A stretch of DNA of 56,902 bases from an uncultured Bacteroidota bacterium (GTDB taxonomy: Bacteria > Bacteroidota > Bacteroidia > Flavobacteriales > Flavobacteriaceae), in NCBI GenBank assembly GCA_902606555.1, contig CACLGQ010000001.1, positions 24,001 through 80,902 of the forward strand, given 5' to 3'. The translations under genes and the position numbers were made by a program. The notes beneath the pieces were generated by a model. That model did no database searches, was not told the origin of the DNA, and saw nothing but the letters and a program-made list of their open reading frames with translations. Shown here piece by piece: positions 16,221-26,536 of the stretch; position 1 is the first letter of the stretch, and each line of letters opens with the position of its first letter.

Positions 16221-18757
16221 TTTTTTGATATAATTTTTATATCCAAATTATCAGAGTTTTTAGTGTGTGTTATTTCAATACTATCTCCTTTTTTTATCTC
16301 ATTTTTTACTATTTTTTTTGCAAGTGGATCTTCTAAATATTTTTGAATAGCCCTTTTTATTGGTCTTGCACCAAACTGCTTGTCATAACCTTTTACAGAA
16401 ATGTATTTGTATACTTTATTATCAACTTTAACAGTGTAATCAATTTCTTTTAACCTTTTAATAAAGAAACTAATCTCAATTTTAGCAATTTTTTCTATTT
16501 CAATTGCCGTAAGTTGATTAAATACAACTATTTCATCAATTCTATTAAGAAACTCAGGTGAAAACTTTTTACTCAAACTTTTCTTTAAAACTTCGGATGA
16601 TAATTTGTTTTTATCTTTCTTTTTATAATCTGTATCAAACCCAACTCCTGTTCCGAAATCTTTAAGTTTTCTCGTGCCGATGTTTGATGTCATGATTATT
16701 ACAGTATTTTTAAAATCAACCTTTCTTCCGACACTGTCAGTTAAAAAGCCATCATCTAGTACTTGCAAAAGCATATTGAAAACATCGGGGTGTGCCTTTT
16801 CAATTTCATCAAGCAAAACAACTGAATATGGTTTTCTCCTAACCTTCTCACTAAGTTGACCACCCTCTTCGTAACCCACATATCCAGGTGGAGCACCAAT
16901 CAATCTGCTTACAGAAAACTTTTCCATATACTCACTCATATCAACTCTGATTAAAGAATCTTTATTGTTAAATAGTTCTTCACCTAACGATTTAGCTAGT
17001 TGGGTTTTACCTATTCCAGTTTGACCTAAGAATATAAAAGATCCAATTGGCTTGTTAGGATCTTTTAAGCCAGTTTTATTTCTTTGAATAGCACTAACGA
17101 CAGCATCAACAGCTTTATCTTGACCTATAATTTTATCTTTGATACTTCTTTCTAAATCAAATTCAATAATATTCTCTGTCTGATCAATTTTTCTGAGTGG
17201 AACACCTGAAATTAATGATACAACTTCAATAATATTATTTTCAGAAACAACTTCTCTTTTCTTTTTCAATTCATCGTCCCACATTTTTTGTTGATCTAAA
17301 AGCTGTTTTTCTATTTTCTTTTCGTCATCTCTTAATCTTGCAGCTTCCTCATACTTCTGATTTTTTACAACAGTATTCTTGTTTAATCTAACAGCTTCTA
17401 ATTTATTTTCTAAATCAACTATTTCTTGTGGAACATCCATATTTGTTATGTGGACTCTTGAACCAGCTTCATCCATGGCATCAATGGCCTTATCAGGAAG
17501 ATTCCTATCATTAATATATCTGTCTGTTAATTTAACGCATGCATTAATAGCATCATCAGTGTATTTCACATTATGATGATCTTCGTATTTGTGTTTAATA
17601 TCTTGAAGTATTTGGATTGTTTCGTCTACAGAGGTTGGTTCAACAATAATTTTTTGAAATCTTCTTTCCAGAGCTCCATCTTTTTCAATATATTTTCTAT
17701 ATTCATCAATTGTAGTAGCTCCAATACATTGTATTTCTCCTCTGGCAAGTGCAGGTTTAAACATGTTAGATGCGTCTAAGCTTCCCATTGCTCCACCAGC
17801 CCCTACAATTGTATGTATTTCGTCTATGAACAAAATAATATCTTTATTTTTTTCTATTTCATTCATAACTGCCTTCATTCTTTCCTCAAATTGACCCCGA
17901 TATTTTGTGCCTGCAACAACACTCGCAAGATCAAGTGAAATAACTCTTTTGTTGTAAAGTAGTCTAGAAACTTTTCTTTCGATAATTCTAAGAGCCAAGC
18001 CTTCTGCAATTGCTGATTTTCCAACACCTGGTTCACCAATTAGTAAGGGATTGTTTTTCTTTCTTCTACTTAAAATTTGAGAGACTCTTTCAATTTCTTT
18101 GTGTCTTCCAATTATTGGATCAAGTTTACCTTCAGATGCAAAGAGTGTTAAGTCCCTTCCAAAATTATCTAAAACAGGTGTTTTTGATTTTTTTGATTTA
18201 TTTGATGTTGGTTTAACATTAAATGGATTTTGATCAATAGAATTTTCATCATCTTCAGATTCATCATCAAAAGTTTGAGAGGAGCTTACATCATCGTACG
18301 TATCCTTTGATTCAGAAATATGTTCTTTAAACTGATCTTTAACAATGTCATAACTTAAATTTAGTTTTTCTAATAATTTTGTAGTTGGATCATTTTCATT
18401 TCTTAGAATACATAAAAGAAGGTGAGCAGTATTTATAGAATTCCCTTGGAATAATTTAGCCTCTAAAAATGTAGTTTTTAAAGCTCTTTCAGCTTGTCTT
18501 GTCAAATGAAGATTTTTTCTCAAGTTTTCCTCGTAATTCATGATAGGGTTGGGAGGACTCAAAATTTCAATTTTTTTTCTTAAAAAATCAAGATCAATCT
18601 CAAGTGCATTCAAAATTTTAATAGCTTTACCTCCACCATCTCTTAATATCCCTAATAGAAGGTGTTCTGTACCAATGAAGTCATGACCTAACCTTATAGC
18701 TTCTTCTTTGCTGTAAGTAATAACGTCTTTAACTCTCGATGAGAAATTATCATCCAT
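16217..18757 (-). CDS. clpC: ClpC-type AAA+ unfoldase of the Clp protease
   Basis: An 846-residue class I Clp/Hsp100 protein. The N domain has two repeats (about 4-70 and 78-145). An acidic spacer (~150-185) precedes the first AAA module with Walker A GEPGVGKS (241-248) and DEIHTI. A UVR-type coiled middle region follows (~440-480, NQKYEEAARLRDDEKKIE), which identifies ClpC rather than ClpB. The second AAA module has GQTGIGKT (578-585), GPPGYVGYEEGG-like pore/Walker region and LLDEIEKAHPDVF. ClpC feeds substrates to ClpP; clpP is not in the window. A TATTTTTG promoter element sits four bases before the ATG, so the mRNA may be nearly leaderless. Confidence 0.96.
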   Translation of the reverse strand: MDDNFSSRVKDVITYSKEEAIRLGHDFIGTEHLLLGILRDGGGKAIKILNALEIDLDFLRKKIEILSPPNPIMNYEENLRKNLHLTRQAERALKTTFLEAKLFQGNSINTAHLLLCILRNENDPTTKLLEKLNLSYDIVKDQFKEHISESKDTYDDVSSSQTFDDESEDDENSIDQNPFNVKPTSNKSKKSKTPVLDNFGRDLTLFASEGKLDPIIGRHKEIERVSQILSRRKKNNPLLIGEPGVGKSAIAEGLALRIIERKVSRLLYNKRVISLDLASVVAGTKYRGQFEERMKAVMNEIEKNKDIILFIDEIHTIVGAGGAMGSLDASNMFKPALARGEIQCIGATTIDEYRKYIEKDGALERRFQKIIVEPTSVDETIQILQDIKHKYEDHHNVKYTDDAINACVKLTDRYINDRNLPDKAIDAMDEAGSRVHITNMDVPQEIVDLENKLEAVRLNKNTVVKNQKYEEAARLRDDEKKIEKQLLDQQKMWDDELKKKREVVSENNIIEVVSLISGVPLRKIDQTENIIEFDLERSIKDKIIGQDKAVDAVVSAIQRNKTGLKDPNKPIGSFIFLGQTGIGKTQLAKSLGEELFNNKDSLIRVDMSEYMEKFSVSRLIGAPPGYVGYEEGGQLSEKVRRKPYSVVLLDEIEKAHPDVFNMLLQVLDDGFLTDSVGRKVDFKNTVIIMTSNIGTRKLKDFGTGVGFDTDYKKKDKNKLSSEVLKKSLSKKFSPEFLNRIDEIVVFNQLTAIEIEKIAKIEISFFIKRLKEIDYTVKVDNKVYKYISVKGYDKQFGARPIKRAIQKYLEDPLAKKIVKNEIKKGDSIEITHTKNSDNLDIKIISKN

Positions 18758-18761
18758 ATCT

Positions 18762-18769
18762 CAAAAATA
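18762..18769 (-). promoter_or_regulatory. -7 type promoter element TATTTTTG immediately before clpC
   Basis: Exact TAnnTTTG match on the minus strand ending four bases before the clpC ATG. With the usual spacing of this element, transcription would begin at or next to the start codon. Confidence 0.5.
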
Positions 18770-18911
18770 GTAATTAAAATAATTAATCTAAAATAAATTA
18801 AACTATTCTTAAAAACATAATAAAAATGTTAATAAGTTTATAATAATCCAACGAATATAAATTTCAGTTTTTTTACCATATAATTATATTTATAATTACA
18901 AAAAAACAACT

Positions 18912-21407
18912 ATGGCAGATGGTGAAAAATTAATACCAATAAACATTGAAGAAGCTATGAAATCAGCATACATTGATTACTCAATGTCTGTTATTGTTTC
19001 AAGAGCTCTTCCAGACGTAAGAGACGGACTAAAACCTGTACACAGACGTGTTCTATTTGGAATGAGTGAACTTGGTTTAAGATCAAATAGCAAGTATAAA
19101 AAGTCCGCATTTATTGTGGGCGAGGTGTTAGGAAAATATCATCCTCATGGCGATAGTTCAGTATATGATACAATGGTCAGAATGGCACAAGAATGGAGTT
19201 TAAGGTATATGCTTGTTGATGGCCAAGGAAATTTTGGTTCTATTGATGGCGATAGTCCTGCGGCAATGAGATACACTGAAGCACGACTTAAAAAAATATC
19301 TGAAGAAATGGTTGAAGACCTTGACAAAGACACAGTCGACTTTCAACTAAATTATGATGATTCGATTAAAGAGCCAACCGTTTTACCAACAAAAATTCCC
19401 AGTTTATTAGTAAACGGAGCATCTGGTATCGCTGTTGGTATGGCAACAAATATGCCACCTCATAACCTTTCGGAAGTGATTGATGGAACTGTTGCTTACA
19501 TTGAAAACAATAATATCGAAATTGATGAACTAATTAAACATGTTAAGGCCCCAGATTTTCCAACAGGAGGTGTTATTTATGGATATGATGGAGTAAAAGA
19601 GGCATTTGAGACCGGAAGAGGTAGAGTAGTTATGAGAGGCAAGGCATCATTTGAGGATGTTAATGGACGTGAGTGTATAATTGTTACAGAGATACCTTAT
19701 CAAGTTAATAAAGCTGATATGATACAAAGAACGGCGGAATTAATTAATGATAAAAAAATTGAGGGTATTTCTAATATAAGGGATGAGTCAGATCGGAAAG
19801 GAATGAGGATTGTTTATATTCTAAAAAGAGATGCAATACCAAATATTGTATTAAATACATTATACAAATATACTGCGCTTCAATCATCTTTTAGTGTAAA
19901 TAATATTGCTTTAGTTAAAGGAAGACCTAAGCTATTAAATCTAAAAGAAATGATTAGTTATTTTGTTGAACATAGACATGACGTTGTTGTTAGACGAACA
20001 AAGTTTGACTTAAGGAAGGCTGAGGAAAGAGCACATATCCTTCAGGGATTAATAATTGCCTCTGATAATATCGATAAGGTTATAGAAATAATTAAAAAAT
20101 CCTCCAATGCCGAAGAAGCAAGAAAAAATTTGATAAAAGAATATAATTTATCTGAAATTCAATCAAAGGCAATTGTTGAAATGAGATTGAGACAGTTGAC
20201 TGGCCTCGAACAAGATAAACTAAGAGATGAATTTAATGGCTTGTTAGTTTTGATAAAAGATCTTAAAGATATTTTAAATGATAAGGATAGAAGAATGATG
20301 ATTATTAAAGAAGAACTTGTCGAAATGAAGGAAAAACATGGTGATGATAGGAGATCTGTTATTGAATTTTCTGGAGGTGAACTAAGTATTGAGGACATGA
20401 TTCCTGATGAAAAAGTAGTTCTAACAATTTCTCATGCAGGATACATCAAGAGAACAGCACTGGCTGAATATAAAACTCAAAATAGAGGTGGTGTAGGTCA
20501 AAAAGGTTCAACAACAAGAAGTGAAGATTTCTTAGAGTACCTATTCGTAGGTACAAATCATCAATACATGTTGTTCTTCACTCAAAAGGGTAAATGCTTC
20601 TGGATGAGAGTATTTGAAATACCTGAAGGAAGTAAACTTTCAAAAGGAAGGGCAATACAAAACCTTATCAATATTGAACCCGATGATAAAGTTAAAGCAT
20701 TCATATGTACACAAGATTTAAAGGATGAAACTTATATAAACAATCATTTTGTTATCATGTGTACTAAGAAAGGGCAAGTTAAGAAGACATCTCTTGAACA
20801 ATATTCAAGACCAAGATCAAATGGAATTAATGCTATAACAATTAAGGATGGGGATGAATTACTAGAAGCAAAATTAACGACTGGAAATTCACAAATTCTA
20901 ATGGCAGTAAAATCTGGAAAGTGCATTAGGTTTGAGGAAGGTAAAACAAGACCTATGGGAAGGAATGCATCTGGAGTTAGAGGTGTCAGACTAAAAGATG
21001 ATAAAGATGAGGTTGTTGGAATGCTATCTGTAAATGATATGGATAGTGATATTTTAGTTGTTTCTGATAATGGATACGGAAAAAGATCTAAACTAGACGA
21101 TTACAGGATAACCAACAGAGGAGGAAAGGGTGTCAAAACAATATCAATAACTAAAAAAACTGGCACCCTAGTATCTATTAAAAATGTTTCTGATGGTGAT
21201 GATTTAATGATTATTAACAAATCCGGAATTGCGATAAGGATGGAAGTTGCATCGCTCAGAGTTATGGGTAGAGCAACTCAAGGAGTAAAACTAATGAATA
21301 TTAAAGAGAATGATTCAATAGCTGCAGTTGCGAAAGTTTTACTAGATGATGAGGAAGTTCAAGACATTGATAATATTGAAGTTGTTGATGATGATCAAAT
21401 AAATTAA
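18912..21407 (+). CDS. gyrA: DNA gyrase subunit A
   Basis: An 831-residue protein with the complete GyrA layout. The N-terminal [27 protein letters not shown], the [20 protein letters not shown] block of the winged helix, and the catalytic Tyr in the [10 protein letters not shown] motif are all present. The quinolone-region Ser/Asp positions read GDSSVYD, the wild-type pattern. The C-terminal beta-pinwheel (from ~residue 500) includes a GyrA-box-like [10 protein letters not shown], marking a true gyrase rather than topoisomerase IV. It is divergent from clpC across a 154-bp spacer and followed after 15 bases by a TPR protein. The tail is acidic ([17 protein letters not shown]). Confidence 0.97.
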   Translation: MADGEKLIPINIEEAMKSAYIDYSMSVIVSRALPDVRDGLKPVHRRVLFGMSELGLRSNSKYKKSAFIVGEVLGKYHPHGDSSVYDTMVRMAQEWSLRYMLVDGQGNFGSIDGDSPAAMRYTEARLKKISEEMVEDLDKDTVDFQLNYDDSIKEPTVLPTKIPSLLVNGASGIAVGMATNMPPHNLSEVIDGTVAYIENNNIEIDELIKHVKAPDFPTGGVIYGYDGVKEAFETGRGRVVMRGKASFEDVNGRECIIVTEIPYQVNKADMIQRTAELINDKKIEGISNIRDESDRKGMRIVYILKRDAIPNIVLNTLYKYTALQSSFSVNNIALVKGRPKLLNLKEMISYFVEHRHDVVVRRTKFDLRKAEERAHILQGLIIASDNIDKVIEIIKKSSNAEEARKNLIKEYNLSEIQSKAIVEMRLRQLTGLEQDKLRDEFNGLLVLIKDLKDILNDKDRRMMIIKEELVEMKEKHGDDRRSVIEFSGGELSIEDMIPDEKVVLTISHAGYIKRTALAEYKTQNRGGVGQKGSTTRSEDFLEYLFVGTNHQYMLFFTQKGKCFWMRVFEIPEGSKLSKGRAIQNLINIEPDDKVKAFICTQDLKDETYINNHFVIMCTKKGQVKKTSLEQYSRPRSNGINAITIKDGDELLEAKLTTGNSQILMAVKSGKCIRFEEGKTRPMGRNASGVRGVRLKDDKDEVVGMLSVNDMDSDILVVSDNGYGKRSKLDDYRITNRGGKGVKTISITKKTGTLVSIKNVSDGDDLMIINKSGIAIRMEVASLRVMGRATQGVKLMNIKENDSIAAVAKVLLDDEEVQDIDNIEVVDDDQIN

Positions 21408-21422
21408 TACATTTAAAAAATT

Positions 21423-22712
21423 ATGAGATTTATATTATTTATAATACTTATTTTCTTTGGATTTAATTCTCAAGGACAAAAAAAAGAGTTAAGAAAAATT
21501 GACAAGTTAATTATTGAATCATTCTACGAAGAGGCAAAAGACGAATTGAATATTTCAAAATCACTGATTCTTTCAGCAGATGAAAAGTACAAAGCACAGT
21601 TTTATTTTTATGATGCTAAAGTTAGTGTTGAGATCAAAGATTTTAAAAATGCGATTTCATCCTTAAACAGTCTATTAAAAATTAATAAAACTGCTTATCC
21701 AACTAAAGTTGAGCAAGAATATGAGAGCTTAAGTGCAGTTATTTCAAACTCAATTGTAAACGCCGCAGTTAAAGACAATCAAGATGGCAATTTTTTGGAT
21801 GCAGCAGATAAATTAATAATGGCTTATGAAATGGATAAAGACCAGTATACGGATTATTTATATTTTGCTGCGGGGAGTGCCGTAAATGGCAAAAATTATG
21901 ATAAAGCATTAGAATACTACATAAAACTTAAAGATTCAGGCTACACAGGTGTTGCTGATGAGTATTATGTTACTAATAACGAGACTGGACTCGAAGAAAA
22001 GGTTTCTAAGACAGAGTTTGATTTATTAAAGTCTTCCAAGGATTATTCAAACCCAAGAACTGGACAAACAGAATCAAGACTCCCGGAGATTGTTAAAAAT
22101 ATAGCATTAATTTATGTTCAACAGGGAAAAAATGATCTTGCTGAAAATGCAATTAGAGAAGCAAGAAGGATTCAACCTAATGATGTTAGTCTTCTTCTCA
22201 ATGAAGCAGATTTGTACATAAGAATTAGTAATAATTCAAATGATGAAGATGAAGCTTTATTGTATAGAAATAAGTTTAAAGATTTAATGCAAAAAGCAAT
22301 TGAATTAGATCCAAATAATGGCATTTTATACTACAATCTAGGAGTTATATATGCCGAGCAAGGTGAGTTAGCTCTTGCTAAGGAAAATTACACACAAGCA
22401 ATTGTATTAATCCCAGATTATGTTGATGCTTACCTAAACTTAGTCTCCGTTATTCTAGAGGACGAGATAAAAATTGTGGAAGAAATGAATAGTCTTGGTA
22501 ATTCGAGTAAGGACAATATGAAATATGATGAATTGAAAATTGAACGCGAAGATCTCTACAAGGAATGTGTGCCTTTATTAGAAAATTTGTTAAAAGTATC
22601 TCCTGAAAATATTGATGCTTTAAATACATTAAAAAATATCTACGGAGTGCTTGGAAACAATGATGGTTTCATGCAGTTAAAAGCTAAGATTGAGGAGTTG
22701 CAAGTGAACTGA
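21423..22712 (+). CDS. Exported tetratricopeptide-repeat protein downstream of gyrA
   Basis: A 429-residue protein with an N-terminal signal peptide (FILFIILIFFGFNSQGQ). The body is alpha-helical with repeated TPR-like pairs. The clearest are AENAIREARRIQPNDVSLL, KAIELDPNNGILYYNLGVIY and LALAKENYTQAIVLIPDYVDAYLN in the C-terminal half, with a weaker set at 30-160. TPR arrays usually mediate protein-protein contacts; no enzyme motif is seen. It lies 15 bases after gyrA, so it is likely on the same transcript, and this pairing is common in Flavobacteriia. Function unknown. Confidence 0.85.
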   Translation: MRFILFIILIFFGFNSQGQKKELRKIDKLIIESFYEEAKDELNISKSLILSADEKYKAQFYFYDAKVSVEIKDFKNAISSLNSLLKINKTAYPTKVEQEYESLSAVISNSIVNAAVKDNQDGNFLDAADKLIMAYEMDKDQYTDYLYFAAGSAVNGKNYDKALEYYIKLKDSGYTGVADEYYVTNNETGLEEKVSKTEFDLLKSSKDYSNPRTGQTESRLPEIVKNIALIYVQQGKNDLAENAIREARRIQPNDVSLLLNEADLYIRISNNSNDEDEALLYRNKFKDLMQKAIELDPNNGILYYNLGVIYAEQGELALAKENYTQAIVLIPDYVDAYLNLVSVILEDEIKIVEEMNSLGNSSKDNMKYDELKIEREDLYKECVPLLENLLKVSPENIDALNTLKNIYGVLGNNDGFMQLKAKIEELQVN

Positions 22713-22713
22713 T

Positions 22714-23436
22714 CTAGTCTATTCTCTTTACAATTTGTAATCGATGAGTTATTTTTTTTTCTTCATCATTGTAAATTCCATCGTCCTTTAATTTATCGAT
22801 TCTAACCCAACCATAAGAGTGTAATATTTTATTATTATCCAATAGCATTCCAACGTGTGTGATTTTTTTTTTACTTTCCCCAAAAAAAGCTAAATCACCA
22901 AGCCTAAATTTTTTAGAAACTATATATCCAACCTTCATTTGATCTTTGGCGTCCCTGGGAAGTATTATGTTTTTAGTTTTATAGATTGATTGAATAAGTC
23001 CAGAACAATCAACACCATTTTTTGTTTTCCCACCCCATAAATAGGGGCTATTTAAGAATCCTTTTGCTATTTTTTTAAATTTTACATTTGAATTTACCAC
23101 ATTATATTTATATCCAAGAAATCCTGATGAACTTATTAAGCTTCCAGTTGGAACTTCAATTATATCATTTTTTTTAGCTAATTTAATTTCAGTAAATGAA
23201 AAAACTTTCCTATATGATTCAATCTTATCATTTTGATGTTTTGTTATTGATTTAAAATGAAGGTTTCTAATCCATCCCCTATATTTATCTAAATTGCTTT
23301 CAACAAAACTCCATTTTTCAGATTTATTTATAATAGTTAATATTTCGCCAAAAAAGAGCTGACTAATCATTTCAGATTTTGCATCATCTTTTAATCTTAA
23401 AGGCACAATGTTTAAATTTATTATTCCAAACTTCAT
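22714..23436 (-). CDS. SH3-like + NlpC/P60 cell-wall peptidase
   Basis: A 240-residue protein. Residues ~1-105 form SH3b-like barrels (VPLRLKDDAKSEMISQLFFGE, WSFVESNLDKYRGWI). The C-terminal NlpC/P60 cysteine peptidase has the catalytic Cys144 in GVDCSGLIQ, His194 in ITHVGML and a third polar residue (His206 in ILHSYGW). This organisation resembles the gamma-D-glutamyl-diamino-acid peptidases of the YkfC type that cut muropeptides. No signal peptide is visible, so it may act on recycled muropeptides in the cytoplasm or be exported by another route. A near-consensus TACTTTTA element is seen upstream of the ATG. Confidence 0.88.
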   Translation of the reverse strand: MKFGIINLNIVPLRLKDDAKSEMISQLFFGEILTIINKSEKWSFVESNLDKYRGWIRNLHFKSITKHQNDKIESYRKVFSFTEIKLAKKNDIIEVPTGSLISSSGFLGYKYNVVNSNVKFKKIAKGFLNSPYLWGGKTKNGVDCSGLIQSIYKTKNIILPRDAKDQMKVGYIVSKKFRLGDLAFFGESKKKITHVGMLLDNNKILHSYGWVRIDKLKDDGIYNDEEKKITHRLQIVKRID

Positions 23437-23491
23437 AGCTTTTCTAAAAGTAGTTCAAATTAAATAAATAATAAATTCAATCATATTTTTT

Positions 23492-23499
23492 TAAATTTG
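23492..23499 (+). promoter_or_regulatory. -7 type promoter element TAAATTTG before the persulfide dioxygenase gene
   Basis: Exact TAnnTTTG match ending four bases before the GTG start at 23504, the same spacing as at clpC and lpdA. Confidence 0.5.
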
Positions 23500-23503
23500 T
23501 ATC

Positions 23504-24871
23504 GTGTTAGTAGAGCAAATTTATACATCATGTTTATCACAGGCATCTTATTATATTGAAAGTAATGGAGAAGCTGCTGTGATTGATCCTTCAAGAGAAA
23601 TTAATCATTTTCTTGATAAAGCAAAAAAATCAAATTCTAAAATAAAATTTATATTTCAAACTCATTTTCATGCTGATTTTATAAGCGGACATTTGACTCT
23701 GTCTAAGATGACCGAATCTCCTATTGTTTATGGCCCTAATGCTGACCCAAAATATGATGCAATTATTGCAAAAGATGGTGATTTTTTTGAAATAGGAAAA
23801 ATTAAAATTAAAGTTATTCATACACCAGGTCACACATTAGAGAGTACATCATATTTACTTTTTGATCAAAATGAAAAACAACATTCAATTTTTACTGGCG
23901 ATACCTTATTTTTAGGTGATGTTGGTATTCCTGATGTGGCACAAAGATATAGAGATGTTAGTAAACAAGACTTAGCAGGTTTACTGTATGATTCAATTAA
24001 TAACAAGATAAAGCCATTAGATGATAGTATCACTGTTTATCCAGGTCATGGAGCAGGTTCTGCATGTGGAAAGAGTATGATGAAAGAAACATTTGATTCA
24101 TTGTCTAATCAAAAAGTAGTTAATTACTCTTTGAATGGAAAGTTAAATAAAGAGGAATTTGTTCAAGAACTTACTCAAAATCTTCCAGACCCGCCAGCAT
24201 ATTTTCCATCAAATGTTAAGCTTAACAAAGAGGGATATTGTGATTTGGATGATATTTTAAAAAAATCATTAAAAAAAATAGATCCTCTTCATTTTAAAGA
24301 CCTAATAAATAATGATAGTATTATTTTACTTGACACTAGAAAAACAGAAAAGTTCATTGAATGTCATTTGAAAGACTCAATATATATTGGTTTGGATGGA
24401 CGTTTTGCACCTTGGGTGGGTGAAATTTTAAAAGATATTAACACTCCAATTATAATTATTTGCGAATTAAACAGAGAAAAAGAAGCAATTACAAGATTAT
24501 CTAGAATTGGGTTTGACAATTGTTTGGGTCATATTTCATGTGATAATAGTACTGATCTAGAATTGTATCATGAAACAAATTCTCTTGAAAGTATAGATCC
24601 GGAAATATTTATAAAAAATAATTCTGATTCAAATATATTAGATGTTAGAACTAAGACTGAGTATAATAATGGTTCATTAAAAAATGCAATAAATATTCCA
24701 TTAAATAAAATTGATTCTAAGTTATCCTATTCTAAAGGTAAAAAACTGCAATTATTTTGTGCAGGTGGCTACAGAAGCGTTATAGCATGTTCAATTTTAC
24801 TTAAAAATGGATATACAAACTTAGTTAATGTTGAAAAGGGATATTCATCAATAAATAAATTAATAAGCTAA
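23504..24871 (+). CDS. CstB-like persulfide dioxygenase fused to two rhodanese domains
   Basis: A 455-residue protein starting at GTG, MLVEQIYTSCLSQ. Residues 1-~230 are a metallo-beta-lactamase fold of the ETHE1 type: THFHADFISGH (His54, His56, Asp58), HTPGHT (His110), FTGDTLF (Asp133) and YPGHGAG (His182), with GDVGIPD as in persulfide dioxygenases. Two rhodanese modules follow. The central one (~265-355) lacks a normal active loop; its Cys320 sits in ICELNREK. The last one has a proper loop, FCAGGYRS, with Cys419. This three-part order matches CstB, which oxidises persulfides to sulfite and transfers sulfane sulfur to give thiosulfate. The stop overlaps a secreted rhodanese gene by one base, supporting a sulfide-handling unit. 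Confidence 0.88.
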   Translation: MLVEQIYTSCLSQASYYIESNGEAAVIDPSREINHFLDKAKKSNSKIKFIFQTHFHADFISGHLTLSKMTESPIVYGPNADPKYDAIIAKDGDFFEIGKIKIKVIHTPGHTLESTSYLLFDQNEKQHSIFTGDTLFLGDVGIPDVAQRYRDVSKQDLAGLLYDSINNKIKPLDDSITVYPGHGAGSACGKSMMKETFDSLSNQKVVNYSLNGKLNKEEFVQELTQNLPDPPAYFPSNVKLNKEGYCDLDDILKKSLKKIDPLHFKDLINNDSIILLDTRKTEKFIECHLKDSIYIGLDGRFAPWVGEILKDINTPIIIICELNREKEAITRLSRIGFDNCLGHISCDNSTDLELYHETNSLESIDPEIFIKNNSDSNILDVRTKTEYNNGSLKNAINIPLNKIDSKLSYSKGKKLQLFCAGGYRSVIACSILLKNGYTNLVNVEKGYSSINKLIS

Positions 24872-25251
24872 TGATTAAGATTAATTTACTTATAGTTTTT
24901 TTCTTATCTCTATATTCTTATTCTCAACCTTATTCAATCAATTATAATGAATATTTAGAATTAAGCAAGAAAAATAAATTTAAATTAATTGATGTAAGAA
25001 CCGTTGATGAGTTCAACTTGAACAGATTACCAAACTCAATTAATATTGACTTCTATGATTCAGTTTTTTTAGAAAGATTTGAAAAATTCAATGAAGAGGA
25101 TAATATATTATTGTACTGTAGGTCAGGAAGAAGGAGTTTAATTGGGGCAGAAATTTTAGTTAAAAATGGCTATAAAAACATATATGATTTAAAAGGTGGT
25201 GTAATTTCTATTGATAAATCAATATTAGATTTTACTCCCTTGGATGACTAA
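24871..25251 (+). CDS. Exported single-domain rhodanese
   Basis: A 126-residue protein with a signal peptide (about residues 1-19, ending SYSQ) and one rhodanese domain: LIDVRTVDEF, then the active loop LYCRSGRRS with Cys83, and VKNGYKNIYDLKGGV. It would work as a periplasmic sulfurtransferase. The start overlaps the CstB-like gene by one base (TAATG), so both are likely made from one mRNA. One may therefore handle sulfane sulfur in the cytoplasm and the other outside it. The 3' end overlaps the convergent methyltransferase gene by 27 bases. Confidence 0.88.
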   Translation: MIKINLLIVFFLSLYSYSQPYSINYNEYLELSKKNKFKLIDVRTVDEFNLNRLPNSINIDFYDSVFLERFEKFNEEDNILLYCRSGRRSLIGAEILVKNGYKNIYDLKGGVISIDKSILDFTPLDD

Positions 25252-25836
25252 TGTCCCTTTCCAAGACTTAGACTGACAAAACTGATATTTATTTACTTCT
25301 TTAAATCCAGCCTTTTTAAATAATCTTATCCAATCATTAATTTTCAATAGTTTCATTATAGAGACTCCTGTTTGCTCTTGCCAATTGTGGCAATCAGGAT
25401 TTTCAAAATAAAAGTCAAGCCCAATAACTAATTGACCGCCAGGGTTTAACCATTCATCATAAATTTTACTTATTATGCATTGAGGATCCTCAAAATAATA
25501 AAAAACTTCCATAGACATTACCACATCTACTTTTTTTTTGGGAATCCAAGTATTTAGTTCTCCATGAAAATATTGATTTTTTTTATCAATCTTTTTAGCC
25601 TTTTTAATCATAAGTTTTGATCCGTCAACGCCTGAAGCAACTAAGCAATTTTTATTACTAGAAATTAGTCTTACTGCCCAACCATTTCCACATCCAGCAT
25701 CGATAATCGAAAATTCTTTGTTGGATACTAATATTAATTCAATCATTTTTTTTACTGGCTCTTTATGGTTTTTCTCCATACCTTCATCTTTTCCAGTTTT
25801 TACCCAATTTGTGAAAGTTTCTATTGGTGATTTCAT
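25225..25836 (-). CDS. Class I SAM-dependent methyltransferase
   Basis: A 203-residue protein with SAM-binding motif I as IIDAGCGNGWAVRL, an acidic VDGSKLMIKKAKK strand/helix after it, and DVVMSMEVFYYFEDP as the post-II region. This places it in the class I methyltransferases of the UbiE/type-11 group. The substrate is unknown. It is last in the string sulfatase - GH2 - TIGR02206 protein - methyltransferase, five bases after the membrane-protein gene. It may therefore be co-transcribed with the glycan genes, but whether it acts on glycans is not shown. Confidence 0.8.
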   Translation of the reverse strand: MKSPIETFTNWVKTGKDEGMEKNHKEPVKKMIELILVSNKEFSIIDAGCGNGWAVRLISSNKNCLVASGVDGSKLMIKKAKKIDKKNQYFHGELNTWIPKKKVDVVMSMEVFYYFEDPQCIISKIYDEWLNPGGQLVIGLDFYFENPDCHNWQEQTGVSIMKLLKINDWIRLFKKAGFKEVNKYQFCQSKSWKGTLVIQGSKI

Positions 25837-25841
25837 AGTTT

Positions 25842-26534
25842 TTATAGAGATTTTCTAGTAGAAATTACATATGTCGTATAAGTGAAAATAACAATTATAA
25901 ATTCCCAGTATAATATGTAGTATGGCCATTCGCCAAGAATTAGTGGATTATTTACATTTGGCGGATATGCTAAATACATATAGTTAGAATCTATCTGAAA
26001 GTTTAATGGCATTACAAAAGTGAGAAGTATATTTAAGTATAGCACAACCCTTAGCCAAGAAAATTTTGTTAGTTCATAATTTAAGTTTAAGTACATAAAA
26101 ATTGGGAGGAATACTATACTGCCGTGAGAAAAATGATAACTAAAATACTCAAAAAAAGAACCATCAAAATTATTTATTTGAGGAGTTAAGAAGGCTTGGA
26201 TTCCACCAATAATTCCTGCATAAAACAAAAACTCAAATAATACTCTATTCTTTTTTGTAAAAAGAATAAAACAAGCAATTAAATTTGAAATACCACATAG
26301 GTGCAAAGGTAAATTATCAGAAATATTCCAATATCCATTAATTATGTTCCGAGAATGTTCCGTAATTGTAGAAATTATTAGAAGAATAGCAATAGCTTTA
26401 GCTAAATTTAATCTTTGATTATAGGATGATATTCTTCCAATGAATAGTAATATAATAATAACAACTATTGAGACTAATGTATTTATAATCCACTCACTTG
26501 AAAGAAATTCAATCACATATGTTTCTGTAACCAT
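25842..26534 (-). CDS. TIGR02206/YwaF-type integral membrane protein
   Basis: A 230-residue protein with about six membrane helices. Conserved pieces are LPLHLCGISNLIACFILFTK, YAGIIGGIQAFLTP, FSYHFSHGSIVFLPIF and SNYMYLAYPP. These match the TIGR02206 (YwaF) family pattern of a histidine/cysteine motif, a Q-A-x-x-T-P turn and an N-Y-x-Y-L segment. The family's function is unknown to me. It begins two bases after the GH2 stop, so it is part of the sulfatase-GH2 transcript. Confidence 0.8.
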   Translation of the reverse strand: MVTETYVIEFLSSEWIINTLVSIVVIIILLFIGRISSYNQRLNLAKAIAILLIISTITEHSRNIINGYWNISDNLPLHLCGISNLIACFILFTKKNRVLFEFLFYAGIIGGIQAFLTPQINNFDGSFFEYFSYHFSHGSIVFLPIFMYLNLNYELTKFSWLRVVLYLNILLTFVMPLNFQIDSNYMYLAYPPNVNNPLILGEWPYYILYWEFIIVIFTYTTYVISTRKSL

Positions 26535-26536
26535 TA

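Noticed and set aside
16227-16243. GATATAA-TTT-TTATATC hairpin as a terminator for the M1 peptidase or clpC
   Set aside because: The stem is only A/T-rich with one G-C end pair and lacks a T run after it on either strand.
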